A DNA stretch of 64,000 nucleotides, taken from Spirodela intermedia (lineage: Eukaryota > Streptophyta > Magnoliopsida > Alismatales > Araceae). The notes under the pieces were generated by a model. The model was not told the origin of the DNA. It did no database searches and worked only from the letters and a program-made list of their open reading frames with translations. Position numbers and translations under genes: made by a program. This document shows positions 11,729 to 27,844 of the stretch, piece after piece. The stretch covers positions 2,130,001-2,194,000 of the forward strand of contig LR746271.1 of the NCBI GenBank assembly GCA_902729315.2, given 5' to 3'. The stretch's first letter is position 1; each line of letters starts with the position of its first letter.

Positions 11729-13168
11729 ATGGGGAGGAATGGCATCTCGTTGGCGGCGGAGAGACGCAGCAGGGTTTTGGGGCGGCAGCCCGAGAAGAAC
11801 CTTCTTGAGTGGTCTGAGTCTTCGTCGGACTCCGGCGGCGCAAAGAAGAGGGCGAAGATCATCGGCTGGTCAACCGCCGACGAAGATTACACGCCGGAAA
11901 CAGATAAGGCAGAAAGAAGAGCAACGACGACGACGAAGACAAAGAAGAAGCCCGTGAAGAGAGAAAGCGACCGTTGCCGTAGAGAGAGAGGCGCCGGAGG
12001 AGGCTCTACGTCGGAAAAAAAGGAGAGAGAAAGGGAGAGCCTAACGAGGAGGAAGTTTAGAGAGAGAAAGAGACACCGGAGTCCGAAGCCGCCGCCGGCG
12101 GAAGGGAGGCGGCGGAGGAGCAGCCGCGAGGGCTCTACGTCGTCGGAAGGAAAAGAGAGAGAAAGTCAGGGTCTGAGGAAGAGAAAGAATGTAAAGAAAG
12201 GGACGTGGAGGAAGCACAGCGACGAACACGATACACCGGAAGGAGAGGAGAGAGAAACAAAGGGGATGAAGAGGATGCCGCTCGTAGAGAGAGAAACTAA
12301 GGAGATCAAGAGGACGCCACTCATAGAGAGAGAAACCCACCAGAGCCCCAGATTGTTGCTACAAGGAACGCGGCGGAAGCAAAGGGACGAAGACTATACA
12401 CCTGAGGGGCAGGAGAGAGACGCAAAGGGGATGAAGAGGATGCCGCTCGTAGAGAGAGAAACTAAGGAGATCAAGAGGACGACGCGGCTCGTAAAGAGAA
12501 AAACCCACCAGAGCTCTAGACTGTTGCTACAAGGGACGCGGCGGAAGCAAACGGACAAAGACTATACACCTGAGGGGCGGGAGAGAGAAACAAAGGAGAT
12601 GAAGAGGATGCCCCTCGTAGAGAGAGAAACTAAGGGGATCAAGAGGACCTCGCTCGTAGAGAGAGAAACCCACCAGAGCCCCAGATTGTTGCAAAGAGGG
12701 ACGCGGCGGAAGCACAGCGACGAAGAGTATATACCGGAAGGGGAGGAGAGAGAAACAAAGGTGATGAAAAGGATGCCCCCAGTAGAGAGAGAAACAAAGG
12801 GGATGAAGAAGATGCCCCTCGTAGATAGAGAACCCCACAGGAGCCCCATATTGTTGCAAAGAGGGACGCGGCGGAAGCACAGCGACGAAGAGTATATACC
12901 GGAGGGGGAGGAGAGAGAAACAAAGGTGATGAAGAGGATGCCCCTCTTAGAGAGAGAAACCCCGTGGAACCACAGAAAGGTGCACATAGTGACGGGGCGG
13001 AGAAGCAGTGGTGGCCGCCGAGCCCGGTCCATGAAGAAGGAAACAGCAGGCCCGTTCATTCTGTCCTCCTGGGGGAGAGATTTGGTGAGGGATAAGGAGA
13101 ACGTGAGGGAGGAGTCGAACGAGGAAAATATGCCGCCTAAGAAGAGGTGGAAGAGCCGGTATTCTTGA
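11729..13168 (+). CDS. Highly charged protein with 55-residue tandem repeats, unknown function
   Basis: An uninterrupted 479-codon frame, very rich in Arg, Lys, Glu and Ser/Thr. From residue about 158 it contains five repeat units beginning GTxRKxxD, at 12200, 12365, 12533, 12698 and 12863; spacing is 165, 168, 165 and 165 bp, so the period is 55 residues with one extra codon in unit 2. Each unit carries (D/E)YTPEGEERETK, MKRMPLVERETK and ETHQSPRLLLQGT. The last unit is partial and passes into a Gly/Arg/Ser segment and a basic end, PPKKRWKSRYS. There is no signal peptide or membrane segment; the composition suggests a disordered, nuclear, nucleic-acid- or acid-binding protein, but this is inference. 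The first ATG follows a CT-rich leader. Related sequence recurs at 19290-19500. It could be a real young gene or a minisatellite that happens to remain open. Confidence 0.55.
   Translation: MGRNGISLAAERRSRVLGRQPEKNLLEWSESSSDSGGAKKRAKIIGWSTADEDYTPETDKAERRATTTTKTKKKPVKRESDRCRRERGAGGGSTSEKKERERESLTRRKFRERKRHRSPKPPPAEGRRRRSSREGSTSSEGKERESQGLRKRKNVKKGTWRKHSDEHDTPEGEERETKGMKRMPLVERETKEIKRTPLIERETHQSPRLLLQGTRRKQRDEDYTPEGQERDAKGMKRMPLVERETKEIKRTTRLVKRKTHQSSRLLLQGTRRKQTDKDYTPEGRERETKEMKRMPLVERETKGIKRTSLVERETHQSPRLLQRGTRRKHSDEEYIPEGEERETKVMKRMPPVERETKGMKKMPLVDREPHRSPILLQRGTRRKHSDEEYIPEGEERETKVMKRMPLLERETPWNHRKVHIVTGRRSSGGRRARSMKKETAGPFILSSWGRDLVRDKENVREESNEENMPPKKRWKSRYS
12200..13010 (+). repeat. 165-bp coding minisatellite, about five units
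   Basis: Units start at 12200, 12365, 12533, 12698 and 12863. They are alike in both DNA and protein, differ by scattered substitutions, and every length change is a multiple of three. The last two units (12698 and 12863) are the most alike, pointing to recent amplification at that end. Confidence 0.9.
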
Positions 13169-13624
13169 TGTTCTTTCCCTCATCTGATTTTTCCGTCGTC
13201 TCTGTAAGAGACGAGAGGGTTACAAGCTCAGATTCGGGTGCATTTCATGCACCGATGTGAACATTACTCTTTTCCCTCTCTTTTCGTCATTTAGACGAAG
13301 GGTTCTTGACAAAGTGCCTCTCTCTCTCTCTCGCTCGCTCTTTCTCCCTATTTATCTATCTTTCTATCTATCTCTCGATCTCTCTCTCTCTCTCGCTCTT
13401 TCTCTCTATTTATCTATCTTTATATTTATCTCTAGCTCGATCTCTCTCTCTTTCGCTCTCTCTCTGTTTATCTATTGCTTTCTCTTGTTCGCTCGCTCTC
13501 TCACTCCGTTCACGTCTCCCCCCCTCTCTTCCTGTCGCTCTCTCTCTCTATTTATCTTTCTATTATATCTATCTCTAACTTGCTCTTTCTCTCTCTCATT
13601 CTCTCACTCCACTCATGTCCCCCC
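13169..13624. other. 3' flank of the repeat ORF followed by CT/TATC microsatellites
   Basis: After the stop codon, 13228-13310 is a segment that recurs at about 19447-19523 (ctcagattcgggt...tttcatgca and cgtcattta.acgaagg). From about 13315 to 13612 the sequence is an interrupted CT, CTCG and TATCTATT microsatellite. The copia 5' LTR begins at 13625. Confidence 0.85.
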
Positions 13625-13872
13625 TACTAAAGAAGATGCAGCCAACCAGAAGCCGTTCTTGAACCGTCGACCAATCACAGGACACATATCTCCGGAGGAC
13701 ACTGTCGGCGGACATGTAACCCCTCCCCCCCCCCCCCACCCTCTCACGTAAATATAGTAATACAGCTAAATGATAAAAAAGGCTACTAATTCTCCTATAA
13801 ATGTAACCCAACTCCTATTTCACTTTATTCTCCAATCTCACACCTTCTCTCTAAGATTTCTACGAGCTTTCA
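13625..13872 (+). repeat. 5' LTR of the decayed copia element
   Basis: 248 bp aligned to the 3' LTR at 18189-18526. They share the start (TactAAAG versus TGTTAAAG), the phrase AAGATGCAGCCAACC, the CTATAAATGTAACC segment, and the end CTCTAAGATTTCTA(C/T)GA. It is about 90 bp shorter than the 3' copy, mainly through a gap in the middle, and it contains a C homopolymer near 13726. Confidence 0.88.
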
Positions 13873-13884
13873 TGATATTAGATC
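13873..13884 (+). other. Degenerate tRNA-Met primer binding site
   Basis: TGATATTAGATC follows the 5' LTR where TGGTATCAGAGC is expected. The differences are G-to-A, C-to-T and others, in line with decay of the element. Confidence 0.7.
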
Positions 13885-16800
13885 CTATAGGCATGGCATG
13901 ACGACTCCCACACCTTCTTCTTCTCACATTGTCCCAGTGATTGTGCCTTCCATCTCCATGGCTATTCCCACCGGCCTCACCATTTCCATCAAGTTCACTG
14001 GTGATAATCATCTGGTATGGAGAAACTCAATTGTCCCTATCCTGAATGGCTATGATCTCATGAAATTTATGGATCAAGATCCACCACCTACAACGTTGAA
14101 TGATCAACTTAATCTTGAGTACCAACTCTGGGGGCGGTATGATCAGCAAGTTCTCAGCTTCATCTCCTCTTCTATTGCCAAATCTGTCCTCTTCAATTTA
14201 GGGCAGAAGACCACTGCAAAAGCCCTCTAGGATGCCATCATGAAGATATACTCTTCCAACAATCATTCCCCCACTATGGAACTCCATCGAAGCCTCCACA
14301 ATACTTACAAAGGTGACACAGTTGAAGATTATATTAAAAACGAGGATCTGGCCACTGCAAGAAAACATGTTGATAAAGAATCTCTGATTTGTGCTTTCCT
14401 CAAAGGACTTGGCCCCCAATATTCACAATTTGACCTCGTCATTTAGGTCAATTTGAATCGCCTAAACTTTGAAGATATCATTTCTCAACTTTGCACACAT
14501 GAACCCACATCAGTATATCACAAACAAATGTCTCAAACATCTACACCTAGATCGGTCAACATAGCTCTACAAGCCCATCTTTCTCAAGTGACTAGTAGTT
14601 CGGACAACTCCAAATCCAATTCCCAAACCACTGCCTCTCAACAACCCAATTGACAAGGGAATAAAGGTTCCAACAATTATAGAGACGAAAGAGGTTGCAA
14701 CAATACTAATTGGCAACCCCATTGCCAATTATGTTCCTAATTTGGTCATTGAGCTTGAGTGTGTAAGGAAAGGTTTAATGTCTCCTTTCATGGTCATCCA
14801 TCATTCTACCCTCCACCAAATTTGATACCTCAATTACCTCAATTAACTCATGTACCTCACTTCCCATCTACCACCCCTCAACCACAAGCCTACTTGGCCA
14901 TGACTACATCTTTTCCTCTTGTCACACCAAATTGGTATCTTGATGGTAGTGTCACCCACCATATCACTGCTGACCCAACTCTCATTCAATATCCCACTAC
15001 CTATCAAGGCTCAGATCAACTCTAAATCGGTAATGGCACTAGTATGAGTATTTCATCTATCAATTCATCATTCATTAAAACTCAATAGTTTTTCGCTTAA
15101 ATTACAAAATATTCTTCATGTTCCTCACATAAAAAAAAATTGCTTTCGTTTAAGCAATTAACTACTGATAATAACATTTTTCTTGAGCTTCATGCTAACT
15201 ACTATCTTGTGAAGGACGAGGAAACTCATCAAATCGTCCTCTGGGGAACCATTGAGGACGGTTTCTATCTCCTCCGACCTTACACTCGACCTCAAGCTTT
15301 CTTAGGAGCAAGGATCTGTCTTCCCACTTGGCACCATCACTTGGGGCATCCACACTTTAGAATTCTCAAAACTATTTTTGACAAATTTGGGCTCCCCTCT
15401 TTTCATTTACATGAACATCATGTTTGTGATGCTTGTAATATTTCCAAATTGCATAAACTCTCATTTAAGCTCACTAATCATCATGCCACTAAATCACTCA
15501 AGTTAATTCATTCTAATTTATGGGGCCCTCCCCAGTTACTTTATTTTTCAATTTTAATTATTATTTTATATTTAGTGATGGTTTTAGTAAGTTTACTTGT
15601 CTATATCCTCTTAAAATAAAAATTGAAGTTTTCCAAACATTTATGGATTTTCAAAAAAAAGGTCAAAAATTTATTTTCTTCTAAAATCATTTATTTTCAA
15701 TTTGACTTGGGTGGTGATTTCAAGCTCTTAAAAAGCATTTTAAGGATCATGGCATTCATCATCAGGTCTCATGTCCCCATACTCCACATCAAAATGATAT
15801 GACTAAAAGGAAACATAGGGATCTCATAGAAACTACCCTTAACCTCCTTAACCAAGTCTCTCTACCCATACAATATTGGGATGAAGCTGTTTCCACAGCC
15901 TCATACCTCATTAACTACATGCCCACCCCAATTCTTCACTTCAAATCACTTTTTGAAGTGCTCTATAATACCCCACCTAACTATGATTTTTTAAAATCTT
16001 TTAGGTGCCTCTATTACCCCTATACCATACCCTATTTCCAAACTAAATTAGATAACCAATATGAACCCTGTCTTTTTCTCAACTATGGTATCAATCACTT
16101 AGGCTATCAATATAAATCCCTCCTTACTGAAAAATTTTACATTTTCAAACGTAATTTTCTCTTAAACTATTTTTCCCCACTCCACACAACCTTACGATTC
16201 TACTCCCTCGACACCTACTCTACTTCCTACCTCCTTCAGTCAAAAAGATATTTTAGGGGCTTGTTCAGTTTACACTCCAACCCCTATCATCCCACCTCAG
16301 CCATGAATCTTCGTGGAAGAAGAAGAAGTGGTTCACCAGCCACTACATCTAGGGATCCCACAAAATTCTCATCCTCATCACCAAATTCAGCAGCTCCTCC
16401 TTCTCAATCTCCTCATGAATTCACACTTCTAATTCAACTCTTACTCATCCGGCCTTAGTTATTTCTGTCAATACCCCTAACCCAGATTCCTCAAAATCCT
16501 CCTAAGCTAGTATAGATAGCACTCCTCACCAACAATCCACCCAATCTCATTCCATACCTTTGACCCCTCCTGCCAAACTCTAAAGGATTAGATCAATTTA
16601 TTGGAACACTGCATTCATTCCTCTTCCTAGTGCTTATCTAGTCACCCTATCTACCAAACATCCTATTCCTAGTTTTTTTTGCAACCCTGTCCATAACTGA
16701 ACCTCTTAATTTCTCTATAGCATGGAAGAAATATGAATGGAGACAAGTCATGCAATTGAAACTTAATACCCTAGTTAAGAATAATACTTGGCCTCTAGTT

Positions 16801-18188
16801 CCCCAACAACCCAATCTTCATATTATTGGGTGCAAATGAGTCTATTAAATTAAACACAAATCTAATGATACCATTGATAGGTGCAAAGCTCATCTAGTAG
16901 CCAAAGGTTTCTCTCAACAAGAAAGCTTTGAATACGTTGACACCTTTTCACCAATAGTTAAGATCACCACCATTCGGATATTTCTCTCTCTTGCGATTAG
17001 TCTGAAATGAAATATCCATCAAATGGATGTTTCTAATACATTTCTTCATGATGATCTCGAAGAAAACATTTATATAGAGCAACCACAAGGTTTCGTTGAC
17101 TCTCTGTGACTCCTGGTGCTCCAAGAGTTTGGTTTTCAAAATTATCCCATTTCTTACTTTCAATTGATTTTTTCAGATCCAAAACCAACACCTCTTTATT
17201 TTATTTTTCTAAAACCACTAAAATTATTTTATTCTGGTTTATGTCGATGACTTTCTCCTCATTGGCCCAAATCAAGCTTTTATTAGCTTCATTATCCAGC
17301 TACTTCACAATAATTTTGCTATTCTAAATCTATGCAAGGCTGAATTCTTTCTTGGTGTTGAATTTGTATCGAATTCTACTGATTTTGTCTGATCCCAATC
17401 TCAATATGTTGTAACTTTATTACATCGGGCCCAACTAGATCAATGTAAGCTACTATCCACTCCATGGCTCACTTCCACTAATAAATTTGACAAGGACTCT
17501 ACTCCCCAAGATCCAACAATGTATAAAAATCTCTTAAGAGCAATTCAATATCATTACAAGACCAGATATTTGCTTTGCTGTCAACAAAGCATGTTAGAAG
17601 ATGCACTCTCCTATGACTACAGATTGGGCCAACCTTAAACACCTTCTCGAGTACCTAAAAGGCGCCATTAAGTTCGGTCTCCAACTCCATCAAACTTTTT
17701 CAACCCAATTGATTGCCTATAGCGATGCTGATTGGGCTGGATCATAGGAGGACTGTCGGTCCACGGGAGGATACCTAATTTATCTCGAATGCAACCTTAT
17801 CTCCTGGTCATCGAAGAAGTAATCAATGGTCGCCTACTCCAGCGCTGAATCTGAATACAAAGCCATCGCCAACACCGCTGCCAAAATCATTTAGATCAAG
17901 TCATTACTTCGAGAGCTCCGTATCTATCTTCATGAAACACCTATTCTTTTCTACGACAACATCAAAGTGACCTACCTTACCGCTAATCTTCTGTTTCATG
18001 CATGAATGAAGCACATCAAAATTAACTTTCATTTCGTGCATGAGCAAGTTGCCTACAAGCTTCTCCGAGTTTTATTCACGTGAAGCTCCCATCAACTTGT
18101 CGACATCCTGATAAAGCCCTTACTCAAATCCCGATTCTGCTGGCTATGAAATAAGCTTAGTGTAGTTCCTACACAGCTTGCGGAAAGA

Positions 18189-18526
18189 TGTTAAAGAAGA
18201 TGCAGCCAACCAAAAGCCGTTCTTAAACCGTCAACCAATCACAACACACATAACTCTGGAGGACACTGTCGGTGGACACCTCCCCTCTCTCCTGCTCCCA
18301 CGACTAAATATAGTAATAGACCTAAAGATAGAAAAGCCTAACCCATTAGACAATCGGCACACTTACACATCACCTTGACACTTATAGCTCCAACGGCTCA
18401 ATTCGAGTCTATAAATGTAACCTAACTCCTATCGAACAAGGTTAACGGGTTCCCTTTTCTCTCTCTTCCCGTTTCACTTTCTTCTCCAATCTCACACCTT
18501 CTCTCTAAGATTTCTATGACCTTTCA
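18189..18526 (+). repeat. 3' LTR of the decayed copia element
   Basis: 338 bp starting TGTTAAAG and ending CTTTCA, next to a C run at 18527-18535. It carries a central segment (about 18345-18450) that is absent from the 5' LTR, so either the 5' copy lost it or this copy is nearer the original length. Confidence 0.88.
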
Positions 18527-18585
18527 CCCCCCCCCCCTCTCTCCTGCTCGCTCACTCTATCACTTGATTTATGACTCACCCCCTC

Positions 18586-18683
<98 letters not shown>

Positions 18684-19035
18684 ATATATATCGCTCATTC
18701 TGTCACTTGGTTCATGTCTCGCCCCCCCCCCTTTCTCTCTCCCTCTCTTGCTCTTTCTTGCTTGCTCTCTCTCTCTCTCTCTCTATCGATCTATCTATCT
18801 GTCTATCTATGCATCTATCTATCTACCAACCATATGGATCCCTCCCTCAGTTCAGACACAGCAGTTACACCCTTCTACATTCCAGTCCGAGAGCGGGCGG
18901 CCATTAGTGGCAGAGCTGGGAGTTTAACGGCGATCCATCCCACCGCGCCCCGCCCTCCGCCACGTTCAACTCACCCTCCTCCTCTTCGCCGGCGAACTCC
19001 TCCGGCAACCAACCAACTCCCTCTCCGCCGCCGCC
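18527..19035. other. CT and TATC microsatellites plus promoter-like segment of the broken paralogue
   Basis: (CT)n at 18590-18648 runs into (TATC)n at 18649-18692; a second CT/TATC block lies at about 18730-18830. From about 18850 to 19035 the sequence resembles 20120-20354 upstream of the intact short paralogue (cattccagtcc.agagc, ccaccctcc, cttcgccggcga, caaccaactccctctc), so the upstream region was duplicated with the gene. Confidence 0.8.
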
Positions 19036-19481
19036 ATGGACTTCTCCGACGATCCCTTTCTTTACCGACATCCAGCGACGGATCCTGCACCTCATCTTCG
19101 ACGACGACGACGACGATGAGGAAGAATCGTCGGTGGCCGGCGAGAAGAGAAGCGCCGCCACCGAGCAGAAGGGTCCCCACCGCCGTGGGTCGACTCCTCC
19201 GGTGACTGTGGCCACTCCAGCCGGGCTGATCGGAGGGGAACGCCCCTCGCAGAGGCAGGGGACGGGGGTGTTCATCCCGGCAAGAAGAGCGGCGGAAGGA
19301 CAGCGACGAAGACTATACGCCGGAGGGAGAAGAGAGAGAAACAAATAGGATGAAGAGGATGCCGCTCGTAGAGAGAGAAACACCGTGGAGCCCCAGAAAG
19401 GTTCAGACAGTGACAATGCGGAGCAGCAGCGGCGGCCGCCGAGGACGCTCAGATTCGGGTCCATTTCATGCACAGATGTGA
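19036..19481 (+). pseudogene. Broken chimeric paralogue: MDFSDDPF-type head joined to the charged-repeat tail
   Basis: It starts MDFSDDPF like the ORF at 20355, then one extra base shifts the frame. The downstream frame (about 19054-19348) continues the same protein (TDIQRRILHLIFDDDD, EKRSAATEQKG, GTGVFIP). After about 19290 the sequence matches one repeat unit of the 11729 ORF (DSDEDYTPEGEERET, MKRMPLVERETPW) and its C-terminal SSGGRRGR segment, in yet another frame. Thus at least two frameshifts separate it from a continuous reading frame. The arrangement suggests that the head and the charged tail once belonged to one gene, and that the 479-codon ORF and the short ORF at 20355 are its rearranged relatives. 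The alternative is an unequal recombination fusion of two genes. Confidence 0.65.
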
Positions 19482-19522
19482 ACGTTGTTCTTTGCCCGTT
19501 CTTTTCGTCATTTACACGAAGG

Positions 19523-20086
<564 letters not shown>

Positions 20087-20354
20087 GCTCATGTCTCCAT
20101 ACAAATCCTTCACTCAGTTCGAAGGGAGGGCACTTAACGCCCCTCAACAATCCAGTCCAAGAGCCGGCATCCATTAATGGCGGAGACGGGGAGATTAACA
20201 ACGAACCATCCCTCCGCCAGGTTCAACTCACCTCCTCCCCCGACCTGCGCCTCCCTGCCTTCTCTACTCACCATATATACATCCCACCCTCCCTCCTGTT
20301 CTTCGCCGGCGACCAACCAACTCCCTCTCTGCCCCCACTGCCGCCGCTGCCGCC

Positions 20355-20618
20355 ATGGACTTCTCCGACGATCCCTTCTTCGCCGACATCCAGTGGCGGA
20401 TCCTGCGCCTCATCGCTGACGACGACGACGGGGAAGAACCATCGGCGGCTGGGGAGAAGAGAAGCGCCGCCACCGCCACCGCCACCGAGCAGAAGGGTCG
20501 CCGCCGCCGTGGGGTGTCTCCTCCGGCGAGGCTGATCGGGCCTGCGCCGCCGTCGAAGAGGGAGGGGACTGGGGTGTTTATCCCGGGAAGAAGTGTGCCA
20601 CCTCCATGGAATAGATAA
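20355..20618 (+). CDS. Short MDFSDDPF/GTGVFIP protein, possibly truncated
   Basis: An 87-codon frame that starts MDFSDDPFFADIQWRILRLI in a good context (gccgccATGG), has an acidic run (ADDDDGEE), an Ala-rich basic middle and the word GTGVFIP close to its end. I recall a GTGVF(I/L)P word in uncharacterised plant proteins of a few hundred residues; the later conserved part of those proteins is absent here, so this copy may be a truncated member or its first exon. A splice donor is not obvious after GTGVFIPG. A TATA-like ccatatatac stretch lies at about 20271, some 85 bp upstream of the ATG. Its paralogue at 19036 is broken. Function is unknown. Confidence 0.5.
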   Translation: MDFSDDPFFADIQWRILRLIADDDDGEEPSAAGEKRSAATATATEQKGRRRRGVSPPARLIGPAPPSKREGTGVFIPGRSVPPPWNR

Positions 20619-21300
20619 ATAATTTTTTTATTTCAGTGAAGCCCTCTTAAAAAGTAAAAATTGCAAATCCATTCTCATTGCTTTGACTCTGGTGCTCCGC
20701 CTCTTGCTCCGTGGGCCGCAGGAAATTTTCACTAAATAACTGTTTTTAATTATTATCAACTGGTAATTTTTCAATGAAGTCCTCTTTTAAACGCTTCTCC
20801 CCCTTACGAACGCAGGAAATTCAGTAAATAAGTGTTTTTAATTATTATCACCTGGTAATTTTTCAATGAAATCCTCTTAAAAACAGAAAATGACAAATCT
20901 ATCTTCATTGCGCCGCTTCTCCCCCTTACGGACTCAGGAAATTCAGTACATAGTGTTTGTAATTATTATCAACTGTACTTTTTCAATGAAGTCCTCTTAA
21001 AAACAAACAAAAAAAAGACAAATCCATCTTCGTTGACCGCTTGTTCATTTTTGGAAGCATGGAATTTTTTCACCATGTAATTTTCTTTTAAGCCCTTTAA
21101 AAATCGAAAATGACAAAACCAATCTCGTTGCCAAGTGTCCCTCTTCGGGAGAGTCGGCGCCACAGAAGAGAGCCTGAAGCTCCGCTCCTCGCTCTGTAGA
21201 CCGTGAAATTTTCTTAAATAATTGTTTTTAATTATTATCACCGGATAATTGTCGTTAAATTCCTCTTGAAAATTAAATAAGACAGAATCACCTTACATAG
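20619..21300. repeat. Degenerate tandem repeat, unit about 95-140 bp
   Basis: About five units, each with ggaaatt, a (c)t(a)aataa..gtttttaattattatca core, a (a/c)ctggtaatttttcaatgaa(g/a)tcctctt segment, and aaaatgacaaatc.atcttc(a/g)ttg. The cores are near 20743, 20834, 20958 and 21224, with a weaker one near 21070. No coding potential is seen. It lies about 300 bp upstream of the NUP54 start. Confidence 0.8.
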
Positions 21301-21614
21301 TAGGTTTTTAAGAAAAAGTATCGGAAAAAAAACGTGGTTGCCATAGGAGATGCCACGTGAGCATCCAATTGGTCCTATATTCCGGGCTTATTGGGCCAAC
21401 CCATTTCCAGCTCGGATAGGACCCGGCCCGTTGACTAGGAGATGTGATAACCTAGTGGTCGACTTACCTTCTCTTTCAGACTGGAGCATAGTCTTTTCGA
21501 GACCAGGAGCTTCCCTCCATTTCTTCGTTGCTTCTCAAGGAGGTTGCAGAGAGGGGGGAGGAAGGTCCAAGCAGAAGTGGAAAGTTGGTGGGAGGAGGAA
21601 GGGGGAGGAAGAAG

Positions 21615-26386
<4,772 letters not shown>

Positions 26387-26580
26387 TGGCAGGGCGCAGT
26401 GAAGTGGGTGGCGAGCTCTCCGTCTTTCTGCTCTCGGCGCCTTCTTTTTTTGGTGGAATCTATCGGAGATAAGTCGAATATAAGGGAAACCAGTTACCAT
26501 TTTTAGGTCTTTCCGCTGAAATATCATGATACTTGGTGTTGCTCCATGACCGCCCTGCTTAATTGCTCTGGGAAAACCAG

Positions 26581-26666
26581 GGGATCTGCAGGCTGGTTGC
26601 TCCCCTTCATCTTCCGACGAGGCAGACCAGGCAGGCACTCGGGGGGAGGACGAGCAATCAGGTTAG
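26581..26666 (+). CDS. Possible alternative last exon of NUP54
   Basis: If splicing uses the GTAAGT that overlaps the AGT-AAG-TAA end of exon 9 (donor after 26379), the acceptor at 26579-26580 (accag) joins in frame and codes for an acidic tail (RDLQAGCSPSSSDEADQ and so on) ending in TAG at 26664-26666. The splice signals are good, and the reading is inferred. Confidence 0.4.
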
Positions 26667-27736
26667 TGCCCAGCTTGCTCATTCCAAGATCTCCCTGGTG
26701 GGCATCTATTAATTTGCCATTTATAGCCTACTAATCAAAATAGATTTTATGTTCATTGTGTCGAGTAAGACGTAGAGCTAAGATACCTTCTTATTCCCAG
26801 GATCTAAAGTCAACCGAGAGGTAATTGGATTCTTGTTCATAGGAACTCAATGGGTCTAGTAGCTCTAAACTTTCAAGATATAGATATAGATATATATATA
26901 GTCAACTCATGTTCACAAGACAGGGAATTTGTTGACTTTCCGCACGACTGGTTTAATCGCCTGGGGAAGTCCGACGGCCCAATACTTGATCGTGCCCAAG
27001 ATGGAAAGTCAAACTTTGAATTGAAATAAATATTTAATGGTGAAAGTCGTTTGAAGTCAACCATGTGGATCTCCTTCGTAGAAGAACGCACCGTTGAGTT
27101 GAATGCTCCAAGGTCAGGAAGGAAGATGGTAGTGTGAAGCTTTAGGTTTGGGAGATTTTGGCCCCAGTATGGCTGACTTTTTAGGCCGACCGGCCCAACA
27201 CGTTTGGGCTGGAGTTGACTAATCCAAGTTGATCCTCCAATCCTGAGCCGGTCCACTGGGTCTTAGTCCTATGTTGGATTATTCTACGGCACTTCCGGCC
27301 CAAATGCGTTGACCTCGCTGATCTAGGGCAATATGTATATATATATATATAGAGATTAGCCTTAATTAGCAATCCATAATCTCACTGATTAAATAAGAAG
27401 ACATGAAAAATAAATAGCAATAATCTGAGATCCCACACACGAAGAGAGTTTATGAAGCACAGAACCAGAAGAGCCACCTCCTTATATGCGGCTACTGACA
27501 AGGCTCTCTCCAAACTTTTACACTCATAAAGTATCAGCATCTGACCCTCTGCTGTACAGAGTTTTTGTGATCCCCCACCCCAAAAATGGAAAACTTTACA
27601 AACTGGGTCAGCGCCAAAAGCTCAGGATTATTCATTTACTTATTTATTCACGTATTTATATTTATTTTGCTTATCAGCTGTGGAGGCTTGGTCTGTAGCT
27701 GTGGACCAAACTGGGGAGGGGCAGAGCTCATGCCCT

Positions 27737-27786
<50 letters not shown>

Positions 27787-27844
27787 CATCTGGTGGTCAT
27801 TGGAGACGGAACCTGGACCCAGGAAAAAAAGAAAAAAAAAAACC
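26667..27844. other. Convergent intergenic region with a (CT)n tract
   Basis: AT-rich sequence with short TA runs (26877-26900, 27333-27350) and a pure (CT)n tract at 27740-27783, the last lying in the presumed 3' UTR of the minus-strand gene. No coding exon is recognised. Confidence 0.7.
27740..27783. repeat. (CT)n microsatellite
   Basis: A pure CT run of about 44 bp, GA on the coding strand of the neighbouring minus-strand gene, about 60 bp beyond its stop codon. Confidence 0.97.

Larger units (their letters stand above)
13625..18526 (+). mobile_element. Decayed Ty1/copia retrotransposon with both LTRs
   Basis: A plus-strand element with LTRs at 13625-13872 and 18189-18526 and a degenerate gag-pol between. 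Recognisable parts are gag (13898-14653), the zinc knuckle (about 14723-14761), protease WYLDGSVTHHIT (about 14935), GAG-pre-integrase with HHLGHPHF (about 15340), an integrase remnant, RT with YVDDFLLIG (about 17240) and the RNase H motif SDADWAG (about 17720). Many stop codons interrupt conserved words, often at Trp, Gln or Arg codons turned into stops by C-to-T or G-to-A changes. CCCCC lies at both ends and may be the target-site duplication, though the site is a C run. It is unable to move on its own. Confidence 0.92.

Noticed and set aside
12041-13059. Minus-strand frames of 99-165 codons inside the repeat ORF
   Set aside because: They repeat with the same 165-bp period and are complements of the purine-rich plus-strand repeat; the plus strand has the single long uninterrupted frame.
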